DNA of 36,303 bases from a virus. The position numbers were made by a program, and so were the translations under genes. The notes beneath the pieces were generated by a model. The model saw only the letters and a program-made list of their open reading frames with translations, searched no databases and was not told where the DNA came from. This document shows positions 8,902-17,139 of the stretch, piece by piece (position 1 is the first letter of the stretch; every line of letters starts with the position of its first letter). The stretch lies in IMG/VR virus record IMGVR_UViG_3300046002_005185, positions 1 through 36,303 of that record; one strand, written 5' to 3'.

Positions 8902-9843
8902 ATGAACAATCAAGAAGTAGATTATACCGCAATTTTTGAGATACTAGAAGATATTTTTGGTGACTATAAAAATCATAGTGACTATAAATCTCAGGTTAGT
9001 TTTGATTGTCCGGTTTGCTCATATGATATTAAAAGTTTAGACCACGGAGATGGAAAGGGTAATTTAGAAATCAATTATAGGTATGGGGTTTATAAATGTT
9101 GGGTGTGTGCTGAATCACATGAAACACATGGGTCTATCTATAAACTAATTAAAAAATATGGTAATCCTAAACAACTCAAAAAATATCTTTTATTAAAACC
9201 CGAAGAACAACACGACGGAGTAAAAAAAGTATATAATCAAATTAAGTTGCCGTCAGAATTTATTCCATTCAAAGATGCAAGTTTTGGAATGAAATTAACT
9301 CCCGGTTATAAACAAGCTTACAACTACATTAAAAGAAGAAACATTACTGATTTAATGTTACAGATTTATAATATTGGATTTTGTGCTACGGGAATATATG
9401 AAAATAGAATTATTATTCCATCTTATGATGAGAACAATAGAATAAATTATTTCATTGCTCGTTCATACTTGAACAATACAAAAATGAAATATAAAAATCC
9501 ACAGGCACAAAAAGAGATTATAATATTCAACGAGAAATTAATTGATTGGAATGAAACTGTTTATATAGTTGAAGGCGCATTCGACAGTATATTCATTCCA
9601 AATGCAATTCCAATGTTAGGTAAATTTATGAGTGAACATTTATTCAATAAACTTTACAATAACGCAAAAAAAATTATAATAGTGTTAGACCCTGATGCAT
9701 ATAACGACCAAGAGAGATTGTATCATAGATTGAATTGTGGTAAGTTAATGGGTAAGGTGTGGTCAATAAAATTAGAGGGGGATAAAGATATTGCCGATTT
9801 AAAAGGTGATTTAAGTGAGTATAAAATAAAAAAAATAGAATAA
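8902..9843 (+). CDS. DNA primase, zinc-finger and TOPRIM type
   Basis: This 313-residue protein has an N-terminal zinc motif of the bacterial/T4 gp61 primase type, Cys36-x2-Cys39 and Cys66-x2-Cys69 (DCPVC and KCWVC). The TOPRIM core follows: Glu224 in VYIVEGAFDS, then IIIVLDPDAY with Asp264 and Asp266. It would synthesise RNA primers at the phage fork with a helicase that is not in this window. It opens an operon in which the next ATG directly follows its TAA. The start is the first ATG after the terminator at 8837-8872. No helicase domain is fused, so this is not a T7-type bifunctional protein. Confidence 0.85.
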   Translation: MNNQEVDYTAIFEILEDIFGDYKNHSDYKSQVSFDCPVCSYDIKSLDHGDGKGNLEINYRYGVYKCWVCAESHETHGSIYKLIKKYGNPKQLKKYLLLKPEEQHDGVKKVYNQIKLPSEFIPFKDASFGMKLTPGYKQAYNYIKRRNITDLMLQIYNIGFCATGIYENRIIIPSYDENNRINYFIARSYLNNTKMKYKNPQAQKEIIIFNEKLIDWNETVYIVEGAFDSIFIPNAIPMLGKFMSEHLFNKLYNNAKKIIIVLDPDAYNDQERLYHRLNCGKLMGKVWSIKLEGDKDIADLKGDLSEYKIKKIE

Positions 9844-10713
9844 ATGAATTTAAAAGACATCTCATTAGAGATTAATGACTTATTAGAAAAAAGAAGAAAA
9901 GAATTAGAGTTAACCTTTATTGAAGAGGAACACATCTATTATATGAAAGATGTTGATGGTGAAATTAAAAAGAACTTCCCATCGGTATCTAAAATTATAA
10001 AAAAATTCTATAAACCATTTGACGCTGACGGTATGGCATTGAAGATGTCTAAAGGTGATCCTGAAGGGCAAGCAAATTTGCTTGCGGAATGGAAACAAGC
10101 TGGTGACCTATCAACCAATATGGGTAGTAGAGTTCACTTTGAATTGGAATCTGATTTGATTGGTCGTTTTGATAACTACAAAGAAGTTAGACAACCATTA
10201 TTTGATATCAATGAAGAACAACAACGTAAGAGTGATAACATGATTGTTGCGGGAAAACAATTTCTTGATTTAATGTTAGAGAGAGGTGGGGTGTTATTAG
10301 ATACTGAAATTGTATTAGGTGACCCTAATGAACAATATACAGGACAACCTGATAAAGTTTGGTTAATGGAAAATAAAACTAAAGATGATTTTGGATTTGT
10401 TATAACAGATTGGAAGACGAATCAACCAAAGAACTTTGAGGTACATCATTATACTGGTAAATTATATCCACCATTTAGTGAATATCACGATAACGCACTA
10501 AGTCATTATTATTTACAACTACCATTATATGGAAGATTATTACGTAAGATGTTAGAAGGTACGAAATATAACGACACCAAATTATTAGGTAATGTGGTTG
10601 TTTTATTAAAAGAAGACGGAACATTTGTTGAATATAAAGTTCCACCACAAATTAACAACACAATCCAAACAATGGATTTAACAAAATATATTTCAAGATG
10701 GTCAAAAAAATAA
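9844..10713 (+). CDS. PD-(D/E)XK nuclease, RecB/Cas4-like
   Basis: The protein of 289 residues carries the ordered motifs of RecB-family nucleases: His98 in GSRVHFELE, Glu155 in DTEIVLG, Asp170 in GQPDKV, Asp189-Trp-Lys191 in ITDWKTN, and the QxxxY motif Gln225-Tyr229 in YLQLPLYG. This set marks the RecB/AddB/Cas4 group of single-strand or end-processing exonucleases. No Cys cluster for an iron-sulfur site is obvious. It lies directly between primase and gp47-like genes (ATG immediately after the primase TAA; 16-base overlap with gp47-like), so a role in recombination or degradation of host DNA is inferred. Confidence 0.8.
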   Translation: MNLKDISLEINDLLEKRRKELELTFIEEEHIYYMKDVDGEIKKNFPSVSKIIKKFYKPFDADGMALKMSKGDPEGQANLLAEWKQAGDLSTNMGSRVHFELESDLIGRFDNYKEVRQPLFDINEEQQRKSDNMIVAGKQFLDLMLERGGVLLDTEIVLGDPNEQYTGQPDKVWLMENKTKDDFGFVITDWKTNQPKNFEVHHYTGKLYPPFSEYHDNALSHYYLQLPLYGRLLRKMLEGTKYNDTKLLGNVVVLLKEDGTFVEYKVPPQINNTIQTMDLTKYISRWSKK

Positions 10714-11522
10714 TTCACATTGCAGATTTACATATTCGTACAATTCAAATGCATGATTTATACAAAGAACAGTTTCAAAAACTGTTGGATGAATTAAGTG
10801 TAAAATTTTTAGAATGGGCAGATGAAAATATATCGCATAACGAAATTAGAATTGTTGTTGCGGGTGATATCGCACATCAAAAAATTAATATTTCAAATGA
10901 ACAATTATTATTAACGAGTTGGTTTTTAAAAGAGTTAACTCGTTTTGGTAAGGTTGTAATAATACCAGGTAATCACGACTTCTTGGAGAATAATACACAA
11001 CGTATGGATAGTATAACACCAGTCGTTCAATTATTAGACAATCAACATATCACATACCTAAAAGATAGTGGTGATTATGTTGATACCGATGGTAGCGTTC
11101 AATGGGTTGTTTATTCATTATATCAACACAACGTAAGACCTGAATTTACAAAACAAGAAGGTTTATTAACGGTTGGACTGTTCCATGGACCGATTATGGG
11201 GTTATCGACAGACTTAGGTTTTGAGTTTGAAGATGCGTATGACCAATTAAACTTTGTCGATTTGGATTTATTGTTATGTGGTGACATTCATAAGAGACAA
11301 CAATTCACATTACCTAGTGGTGGTAAAGCAATTATGGTCGGTAGTCTTATTCAGCAAAACTTTGGTGAAACAGTTAAACATCATGGTTACGGAGTTTATG
11401 ACGTAGAGACAGATGGATATACATTTCACGATTTACCAAATGAACAATCATTTCTTCATTTTACAATAAACGATATTAAAGACATAGAAAATGGAGAAGA
11501 AGTTCACGTTAACATTGGATAA
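10698..11522 (+). CDS. gp47/Mre11/SbcD-like recombination nuclease subunit
   Basis: All five metallophosphoesterase motifs are present: IADLHI (Asp10, His12), VAGDIAH (Asp57), IPGNHDF (Asn92, His93), LFHGP (His163) and CGDIHKR (Asp196, His198). This is the calcineurin-like nuclease of the SbcCD/Mre11-Rad50 complex, gp47 in T4. It acts with the gp46-like ATPase encoded at 14004 in end resection and recombination-dependent replication. At 274 residues it is shorter than T4 gp47, with only about 75 residues after the last motif. The gene overlaps the upstream nuclease by 16 bases and the downstream coiled-coil gene by 32 bases, and is separated from its partner by about 2.5 kb of unrelated genes. 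Confidence 0.9.
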   Translation: MVKKIIHIADLHIRTIQMHDLYKEQFQKLLDELSVKFLEWADENISHNEIRIVVAGDIAHQKINISNEQLLLTSWFLKELTRFGKVVIIPGNHDFLENNTQRMDSITPVVQLLDNQHITYLKDSGDYVDTDGSVQWVVYSLYQHNVRPEFTKQEGLLTVGLFHGPIMGLSTDLGFEFEDAYDQLNFVDLDLLLCGDIHKRQQFTLPSGGKAIMVGSLIQQNFGETVKHHGYGVYDVETDGYTFHDLPNEQSFLHFTINDIKDIENGEEVHVNIG

Positions 11523-12030
11523 TGAATTTTCGCAGTATTGTGAATTAAATAACATTAAAGATGTTAATAAATTGGGTAAGGAAACATTCAATAGAGGGTT
11601 CTCACTGTTGAAATATGGAGAAACACCATACGGACAAAGAACTAAAGAAATTGTAGAGGTACCTAAAGAAACCATTAAAGAAATTATCGTTGAAAAGATT
11701 GTAGAACGAATTGTAGAGGTGCCGGTTGAAGTCATTAGGGAGGTTATTAAAGAAGTAAGAATAGAGGTACCTATTGAGGTGATTAGAGAGGTTATTATTG
11801 AAAAACAAGGTAAGACTAAGACGGTAACAAAAGAGGTCATTAAAGAGGTTCCTGTTGAAAAGATAGTTGAAGTTACAAGGGAGGTTTTTAACAATTCGGA
11901 AATTGATAAACTTAAGTCTGAAAATGAAAAATTGAGAAATGAATTGGATAAAATAACCAGTTCCTTAAATAACTTAGGTAAAGGGAGGATGATGAAGAAG
12001 AGTGATTTATCAAATTTATATGACGAGTAA
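11491..12030 (+). CDS. Unassigned protein with Val-Glu-Pro repeats and coiled coil, 179 aa
   Basis: No function is recognised. Residues 1-45 form a compact domain (FTLTLDNEFSQYC, then FNRGFSLLKYGETP) of a kind I believe recurs in phage hypothetical proteins. Residues 52-130 are a run of degenerate units such as EVPVEVIREVIKEV and EVPIEVIREVIIE, and residues 133-160 form a leucine-type coiled coil (IDKLKSENEKLRNELDKI). The DNA under the repeat is itself repetitive (GTAGAGGTACC-like units). It overlaps the gp47-like gene by 32 bases and is followed by the second copy of the 12-base motif. A scaffold or oligomerisation role is a guess. Confidence 0.55.
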   Translation: MEKKFTLTLDNEFSQYCELNNIKDVNKLGKETFNRGFSLLKYGETPYGQRTKEIVEVPKETIKEIIVEKIVERIVEVPVEVIREVIKEVRIEVPIEVIREVIIEKQGKTKTVTKEVIKEVPVEKIVEVTREVFNNSEIDKLKSENEKLRNELDKITSSLNNLGKGRMMKKSDLSNLYDE

Positions 12031-12032
12031 TT

Positions 12033-12044
12033 TCCGGCAACTCA
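12033..12044 (+). repeat. 12-base motif TCCGGCAACTCA, copy 2
   Basis: This is an exact copy of the motif at 8747, starting 2 bases after the stop codon of the coiled-coil gene. It is followed by a run of T (12046-12053) and a -7-like TATATTTT box at 12069, 27 bases before the ATG at 12096. Motif-to-box spacing (36) nearly equals that of copy 1 (38), which supports a promoter-linked site. Confidence 0.45.
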
Positions 12045-12095
12045 CTTTTTTTTACGGAATGTTTTCTCTATATTTTAAATAATAAACTAATAATT

Positions 12096-12404
12096 ATGAT
12101 ACTACTATTTTGGGTTTTAGCGGCATACGGGATGACATCAATTCTTGTTTGGGGTAAAATTTTCGACAATCAAAGAGAATGGATTAAGAAACATTCTAAA
12201 TTTTTTGGTGATTTAATTAGTTGTACACTTTGTACATCGACATGGGTTGGTTTCTTTATGTCACTTGTTTTAGGTGGATTAACTAAAAATTATTTTAACA
12301 CGCCATGGTTCATGTCTTTATTTTTTGATGGGATGTTTACTGCTGGTTCAGTATGGGCAATCAACGCCATAATCGAATTTTTCGAAGAGAATAGAATTAA
12401 ATAA
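12096..12404 (+). CDS. Small membrane protein, DUF1360-like
   Basis: This 102-residue protein has three likely membrane segments: residues 2-20 (ILLFWVLAAYGMTSILVW), about 50-64, and about 76-94. Just before the second segment is CTLCTSTWVGFF, a Cys-x2-Cys followed by Trp-x-Gly-Phe. This resembles the signature of DUF1360 proteins, which also occur in large phages. The function of that family is unknown. It begins the cassette between gp47-like and gp46-like genes and lies 4 bases before the putative restriction endonuclease gene. Confidence 0.5.
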   Translation: MILLFWVLAAYGMTSILVWGKIFDNQREWIKKHSKFFGDLISCTLCTSTWVGFFMSLVLGGLTKNYFNTPWFMSLFFDGMFTAGSVWAINAIIEFFEENRIK

Positions 12405-12408
12405 TCAC

Positions 12409-13203
12409 ATGGCAATTACTAAAAAAGAGAAAGGGTATTTGAAAAGACAGTTAAATTTATTTCAAGAGGAAGTTTTTATTGATATTCCTTTAAAGAACGC
12501 AGTTAATAGAAAATCTAAGAATTCATCATATAGAAGATTTTTTCCTAACAACACCATATTTGATAAAGTATTTGATTTAGTAAGTGATATTGGCACGGCA
12601 ATGCAATCCTTAGCGATATCAGAAGGTATTAAGTTAGAAACATATATTTTTGATGAATTTAAGGGAGAAAAACATGAAGACATTAAATTTGAAAATGTTA
12701 TTAAAATAATTAACAATAAACCAAATGAAACCATTTTATTTAAAAGAGTTAAAATAACTAAAAATATTTTAAATGAAAATACAACATATACACATAACAG
12801 ATCTAAATCATTACATTTAGATTTATTAATTTTACATGAAAATGAATTATATATTGATGAAGTAAAAGATGGTATGAGTTTAGACACCAAAAAAAGTGAT
12901 GCGGAAATTACTGAAATAAAAATGGTAAAAGAATTATGTGAAAATAAAACAAACTTAAAATGTAAATCAAGTATTATATTATGGACATGTCAAGATTTAT
13001 CAAATGCATCGATTAAAAGTGACGAAGCGAGTGATTATATTGTAATAGGTAGGGATTTATGTGAAATTTTAAATGTTAGTTTTGATGATATTGAAAATAA
13101 AAGATACCAATCAAATCGACATAATGGAGAATTTGCCATGAATTATATAAAAGAAATAAATGAAGAAATTATAAAAATAGAAAAAAATGAAACCACTCTG
13201 TAA
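12409..13203 (+). CDS. Putative type II restriction endonuclease
   Basis: The 264-residue protein has a PD-(D/E)XK-type core: SLHLDLLIL with Asp138, then ELYIDEVKDG with Glu151 and Lys153, i.e. D-x12-E-x-K. A helix follows (EITEIKMVKELC) and then a hydrophobic strand with Trp-Thr (SSIILWTCQDL), as in many restriction enzymes. No specific enzyme family is recognised. The strongest support is context: the gene overlaps a DNA adenine methylase gene by 17 bases, the usual layout of a type II restriction-modification pair. It is notably A/T-rich and lysine-rich compared with the recombination genes around it. The alternative is another PD-(D/E)XK nuclease not tied to the methylase. Confidence 0.55.
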   Translation: MAITKKEKGYLKRQLNLFQEEVFIDIPLKNAVNRKSKNSSYRRFFPNNTIFDKVFDLVSDIGTAMQSLAISEGIKLETYIFDEFKGEKHEDIKFENVIKIINNKPNETILFKRVKITKNILNENTTYTHNRSKSLHLDLLILHENELYIDEVKDGMSLDTKKSDAEITEIKMVKELCENKTNLKCKSSIILWTCQDLSNASIKSDEASDYIVIGRDLCEILNVSFDDIENKRYQSNRHNGEFAMNYIKEINEEIIKIEKNETTL

Positions 13204-14011
13204 ATGGTCGGGAGGCAAAAGAAATGAAATAAAGTTGTTTCAAAAATACTATCCACAAGAATTTAATGTTTATATTGAACCATTTATCGGAGGAGGAGCC
13301 GTTTATTTTGATTTGAATTTTAAAGGTAAAAATGTTATTAATGATGTTCATCCAGATTTAGTTAATTTTTATAAAATGATTGCAGATGGTCATAGTAAAG
13401 AAATTTACGATTTAGCTAGTTCTTGGGGAACTACTGAGATTGATTTTTATATTGTGAGAGGGGGTAGTAAACAAAAATTAAAAAACGGTGAACTACCTTT
13501 TGTTCCAAAAAACGATATTGAAAGAGCCGCACAATTTTATTATTTAAGAAAAACTTGTTTTAGAGGAATGATTAGATATAACGATGAAGGTAAATTCAAT
13601 ATCCCATGGGGAAGATATAAAACAGTTAATTTTGAGGATTTATTAGTACCGGATTACAATCATCTTTTAAATAGAACTGATGTAAGTTTAGGTGATTACA
13701 AACATATCTTTGAAAAATACAATTCACCTGATAATTTTGTTTTTTTAGACCCACCGTACGATTCTGAATTTAATGATTATGGTTTTGATGATTTTAATAG
13801 ACAATCTCAAATAGAGTTGGCTGAAATTTTTAAAACAACTAAAAATAAATGTTTAATGGTGATATCCGAAACTGATTTTATTAAAAATCTTTATAAGGAT
13901 TTTATTGTTGGAACATACCCTAAAAAATATGCATTCAAAATATATAAAGGTAGAATTGGTGATGAAATCGATAAAAATCATCTTATTATAATGAATTATA
14001 AAAATGAGTAA
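13187..14011 (+). CDS. D12-class DNA N6-adenine methyltransferase
   Basis: This is a 274-residue Dam-type enzyme. The N-terminal KWSGGKRNEI and FIGGGAVYF (residues 33-41) form the S-adenosylmethionine site, and the catalytic DPPY is at residues 188-191. FYYLRKTCFRGMIRYNDEG lies between, as in Dam and DpnM relatives. It transfers a methyl group to adenine N6 in a short target that cannot be read from the sequence. It overlaps the putative endonuclease gene by 17 bases and the gp46-like gene by 8 bases. As half of a restriction-modification pair it would protect phage DNA while unmodified DNA is cut. A second, more diverged D12 enzyme is encoded at 29038. Confidence 0.85.
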   Translation: MKPLCKWSGGKRNEIKLFQKYYPQEFNVYIEPFIGGGAVYFDLNFKGKNVINDVHPDLVNFYKMIADGHSKEIYDLASSWGTTEIDFYIVRGGSKQKLKNGELPFVPKNDIERAAQFYYLRKTCFRGMIRYNDEGKFNIPWGRYKTVNFEDLLVPDYNHLLNRTDVSLGDYKHIFEKYNSPDNFVFLDPPYDSEFNDYGFDDFNRQSQIELAEIFKTTKNKCLMVISETDFIKNLYKDFIVGTYPKKYAFKIYKGRIGDEIDKNHLIIMNYKNE

Positions 14012-16340
14012 TCCTTTTATTAAAGTTACGTGGCAGGATGTTCCTGAAAATTTCACCCCTGAGAAAATCAGAAGGGTGAAATCTTATTTTGAGAAAAAGT
14101 ATGGTGCGAAGTCAGTTCAAGTTATTACTAAAACATTGGCCAACGTAAATCAAACACGTTTAGAATCCTTAGAGGCATCTGATAATATTTTAGACCATCA
14201 GTATCAAAAGAAACTGATGAAAGATTTCCTTAGAGATAACAACATTGTTATTAAAGAGGAACTGATGGAAAGACTAGATAATAAAGTCAACACTCAAATA
14301 GATAAGTTAAATGAAAATAAAGTTAGATATAACAAATGGTACATCAAGAAAGTTGAATTCTCAAACTTTTTATCATTTGGTGATAATAATGTTATTGATT
14401 TTACAGGTTTGGACGGCATTACTGTAATTGAATCCACACCCAAAAATTTTGGTGGTAAATCAACATCATCAGTTGACCTTTTAATGTTCTTATTTTTTAA
14501 TGCAACAACCAAAACTAAAACCAACGGTGAAATCTTTAACAGATTTACAGATAAAAATGAGGTAAGTGTTCGAGGTGAAATTACTATTGACGGAGAAGAT
14601 TATGTAATTGAAAGAAAGACTTCTCGTAAAATGAGTAAGTCGGGTGAATATACAATTAAAAACGAATTAGAATTCTTTAAGAAAGATGAAGATGGGACTA
14701 TCGTCAATTTATCTGGTGAACAAAGAAGGGAAACCGAAGCGTTTATAACTTCAGCAATTGGAACCCAAGAAGATTTCTTGTCAACCATTTTAACAACAGG
14801 ATATAATTTAGAAGAGTTAATTGAATCTAAACCAACTGCTCGTGGACAAATTTTAACAAAGTTCATGGGATTAGAAAGTCTTAAATTAAAAGAGGAAATT
14901 GCTAAAGAAATTTTCAACGATTGGAGTAAAAAATTAATTTCTAACACACACGACAAAGTTAATTTAGAATCTGATAATCAAACATATAAAGAAAGTATCA
15001 CTAACTCCGAAAGTGATATTGTTAGATTAACAAAAGACTTAGGTAAGTTTGAAAAGGATTTAGAAAAGTTAGAAAAGAAAAGAGACGAAGTATTCTTAAA
15101 AAGAAACAATGATGTTGATAAAGAATTATTGAATACAAACCCAACTTTATTACAAAGAGAAGTTACTTTTTTATTAACTCAAAAAAACGTAAGTCAAACA
15201 AACGCGGATAATATTTCAGTTATAGAACCATCACAATATTATCATGAGGACCAACACAAAGAGTTAAGAGGTGAGATGGCCAATCTTCAAGGAATTGATG
15301 TTGTATGCAAACACGAAAAAAGTGACAGAGAAAAACTAATAAAGAAATTTGAAGAAGGGACAGTTTGTCCAACTTGTAATAGAGCGTTAGATGAGGTAGA
15401 CCACACAGATGAAATCAATAAAATTAAAAAAGAAATTGAAGACATCATCAAGTCAATGGAAGAAAATCAAATTCAATTTGATTTATTAAAAGAACAATCC
15501 GAATCGTTTGACACATTAAAGACTGAGTTTGAAACTTACGAAAAGAATAAACTTCGTAAAGAAAGATATGAATTGGAGGTTGAACAAAAACAACTTGAGA
15601 TTGATACTAAACAAACAAGACTAGATAATTACGAAAGTAATAAAAAGAAACTTGAGGATAATCAAAAAATAGATGCTGAAGTAATATCCCTTAAGACTAA
15701 AATTGAAACGGCAAACGGAGACATAAGACAAACAAATACTAACATTGAAAAACATACCAACAATATCACTAACATGAATGATAAGATTGGTATCAATGAA
15801 GAGTTGATTAAAAAAATAACAGCCGAAGAAGAGTTGTTGTCTGTGTTTAAAATATACCTAACTGTTTATGGTAAGAATGGTATTTCAAAAATCATACTTA
15901 AAAATATGGTACCGTTAATCAACCAAGAGTTATATCGTTTGTTAGTGGATAGTTGTCATTTCATTTTAGAGATGAATATAAACGATAAGAACGAGGTTGA
16001 ATTTATAATGATAGATACTGAGACACGAATTGTTAAACCTCTTAATGCGGGGTCTGGTTACGAAAGAACCATATCCTCTTTAGCACTTCGTAGTGTGTTA
16101 ACTAAAATTTCATCATTACCTAAACCAAACATTGTGGTAATGGATGAAGTATTTGGTAAGATAGCGGATGAGAACTTAGAAATGGTAGGGGAATTCTTTA
16201 AGAAAATTAAAAATTACTTTGACCACATACTTGTTATATCACACAATTCTTTAATACGCAACTGGTCAGATAATATTATCATGATTAAGAAAGAAGAAAA
16301 CGTTTCATCAATAGATTTTATCACTACCAAGATTTCTTAA
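14004..16340 (+). CDS. gp46/Rad50/SbcC-like recombination ATPase
   Basis: This 778-residue SMC-type ATPase has FSNFLSFGDNNVIDF then the P-loop region (TPKNFGGKSTSS, about residues 145-156), two long coiled coils separated by a zinc hook (CPTC, Cys455-Cys458), a signature segment (NAGSGYERTISSLALRS), Walker B (IVVMDEVFG, Asp714-Glu715) and the H-loop (VISHNS). It pairs with the gp47-like nuclease. Two oddities stand out. The first glycine of the P-loop is replaced by Ser/Thr, although GGKST remains. About 115 residues precede the ATPase domain, where T4 gp46 has almost none. Its last 33 bases overlap the convergent epimerase gene. Confidence 0.9.
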   Translation: MSNPFIKVTWQDVPENFTPEKIRRVKSYFEKKYGAKSVQVITKTLANVNQTRLESLEASDNILDHQYQKKLMKDFLRDNNIVIKEELMERLDNKVNTQIDKLNENKVRYNKWYIKKVEFSNFLSFGDNNVIDFTGLDGITVIESTPKNFGGKSTSSVDLLMFLFFNATTKTKTNGEIFNRFTDKNEVSVRGEITIDGEDYVIERKTSRKMSKSGEYTIKNELEFFKKDEDGTIVNLSGEQRRETEAFITSAIGTQEDFLSTILTTGYNLEELIESKPTARGQILTKFMGLESLKLKEEIAKEIFNDWSKKLISNTHDKVNLESDNQTYKESITNSESDIVRLTKDLGKFEKDLEKLEKKRDEVFLKRNNDVDKELLNTNPTLLQREVTFLLTQKNVSQTNADNISVIEPSQYYHEDQHKELRGEMANLQGIDVVCKHEKSDREKLIKKFEEGTVCPTCNRALDEVDHTDEINKIKKEIEDIIKSMEENQIQFDLLKEQSESFDTLKTEFETYEKNKLRKERYELEVEQKQLEIDTKQTRLDNYESNKKKLEDNQKIDAEVISLKTKIETANGDIRQTNTNIEKHTNNITNMNDKIGINEELIKKITAEEELLSVFKIYLTVYGKNGISKIILKNMVPLINQELYRLLVDSCHFILEMNINDKNEVEFIMIDTETRIVKPLNAGSGYERTISSLALRSVLTKISSLPKPNIVVMDEVFGKIADENLEMVGEFFKKIKNYFDHILVISHNSLIRNWSDNIIMIKKEENVSSIDFITTKIS

Positions 16341-17138
16341 TTTTAAAATATAATCTTTAAGACCATTTTCTAAATTCCATTTAGATTTCCAACCAAACAT
16401 CCATTTATGTGGTTTACTTTCAGTATGGAATTGATATCCATTAGGAATATCTTTTTCATCATGATATGTGTATGGTATGTTTAAATTATCTAACACATCT
16501 TCAAAGGTTCTTGCAACACCATTACCAACTTCATACCAATCACCTGCGTTTTCTTTGTAATTTTCCATTGCAAATATGTTGGCACTTATAATGTCTTTTA
16601 CATAAACAAAATCTCGTTTAGGTTTAAGTGGAAATAATTTAATTTCCAAACCTTCTTCTTGTTTTTGTAACATTTGATATGCAACTGAAGCCATCTTTCC
16701 TTTATTATGTTCTAAAGGACCATAGACATTAAAATAACGTAAAGCAATCCCACCATTTTTAATTACTAATTGTTCCGCAACGTACTTACTCCAACCATAT
16801 AGGTTAGATGGGTGTATACCATTAGTTCCGTAATTTGCTGCTGACGATGAATATATGAGTTTACTGTTCATTGTGTTTGACCATTCAGATAAACAACGTG
16901 TAAATTCGTAGTTTCTGGTCATCATATAATTGACATCTGTTTCCAAAGTATCGGAACAAGCACCTACGTGAAATATGACATCAGGGACAAAATCGTCTAA
17001 TAAATCAAATATTTCATCATACCATTTAGGTAGGTCAAAAATGTCTTCATTTATTTCTAAAATTACATGGTTATTTACAAGTTCATTTAATAGGTTTTTT
17101 CCAATAAAACCATTTGTTCCTGTTATTAAAATTCTCAT
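16308..17138 (-). CDS. ADP-heptose epimerase-like SDR enzyme (HldD/RfaD-like)
   Basis: The 276-residue protein is an extended short-chain dehydrogenase/epimerase. The NAD site is TGTNGFIG (residues 6-13). HVGACSDT (57-64), MMTRNY, SSSAANYG (97-104), NLYGWSK with Tyr114 and Lys118, RYFNVYGPLEHNKGKMASVA and KRDFVYVKD follow in the order and wording typical of ADP-L-glycero-D-manno-heptose 6-epimerase. Bacterial HldD is somewhat longer. It would convert the D,D to the L,D form of ADP-heptose, a lipopolysaccharide-core precursor. It lies one base downstream of the HldE-like kinase gene in a minus-strand operon. Another nucleotide-sugar epimerase activity is the alternative, but the GACSDT and GKMASVA motifs favour HldD. 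Confidence 0.8.
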   Translation of the reverse strand: MRILITGTNGFIGKNLLNELVNNHVILEINEDIFDLPKWYDEIFDLLDDFVPDVIFHVGACSDTLETDVNYMMTRNYEFTRCLSEWSNTMNSKLIYSSSAANYGTNGIHPSNLYGWSKYVAEQLVIKNGGIALRYFNVYGPLEHNKGKMASVAYQMLQKQEEGLEIKLFPLKPKRDFVYVKDIISANIFAMENYKENAGDWYEVGNGVARTFEDVLDNLNIPYTYHDEKDIPNGYQFHTESKPHKWMFGWKSKWNLENGLKDYILKLRNLGSDKIY

Positions 17139-17139
17139 A

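Noticed and set aside
11448-11894. A 148-codon minus-strand frame rich in Thr and Ser.
   Set aside because: It is the shadow of the repeated Val-Glu-Pro segment of the gene at 11491.
12409-14011. Proof of restriction-site avoidance in the phage, such as rarity of GATC.
   Set aside because: GATC looked sparse on reading, but I could not count reliably, the target of the methylase is unknown, and palindrome avoidance is common in phages anyway.
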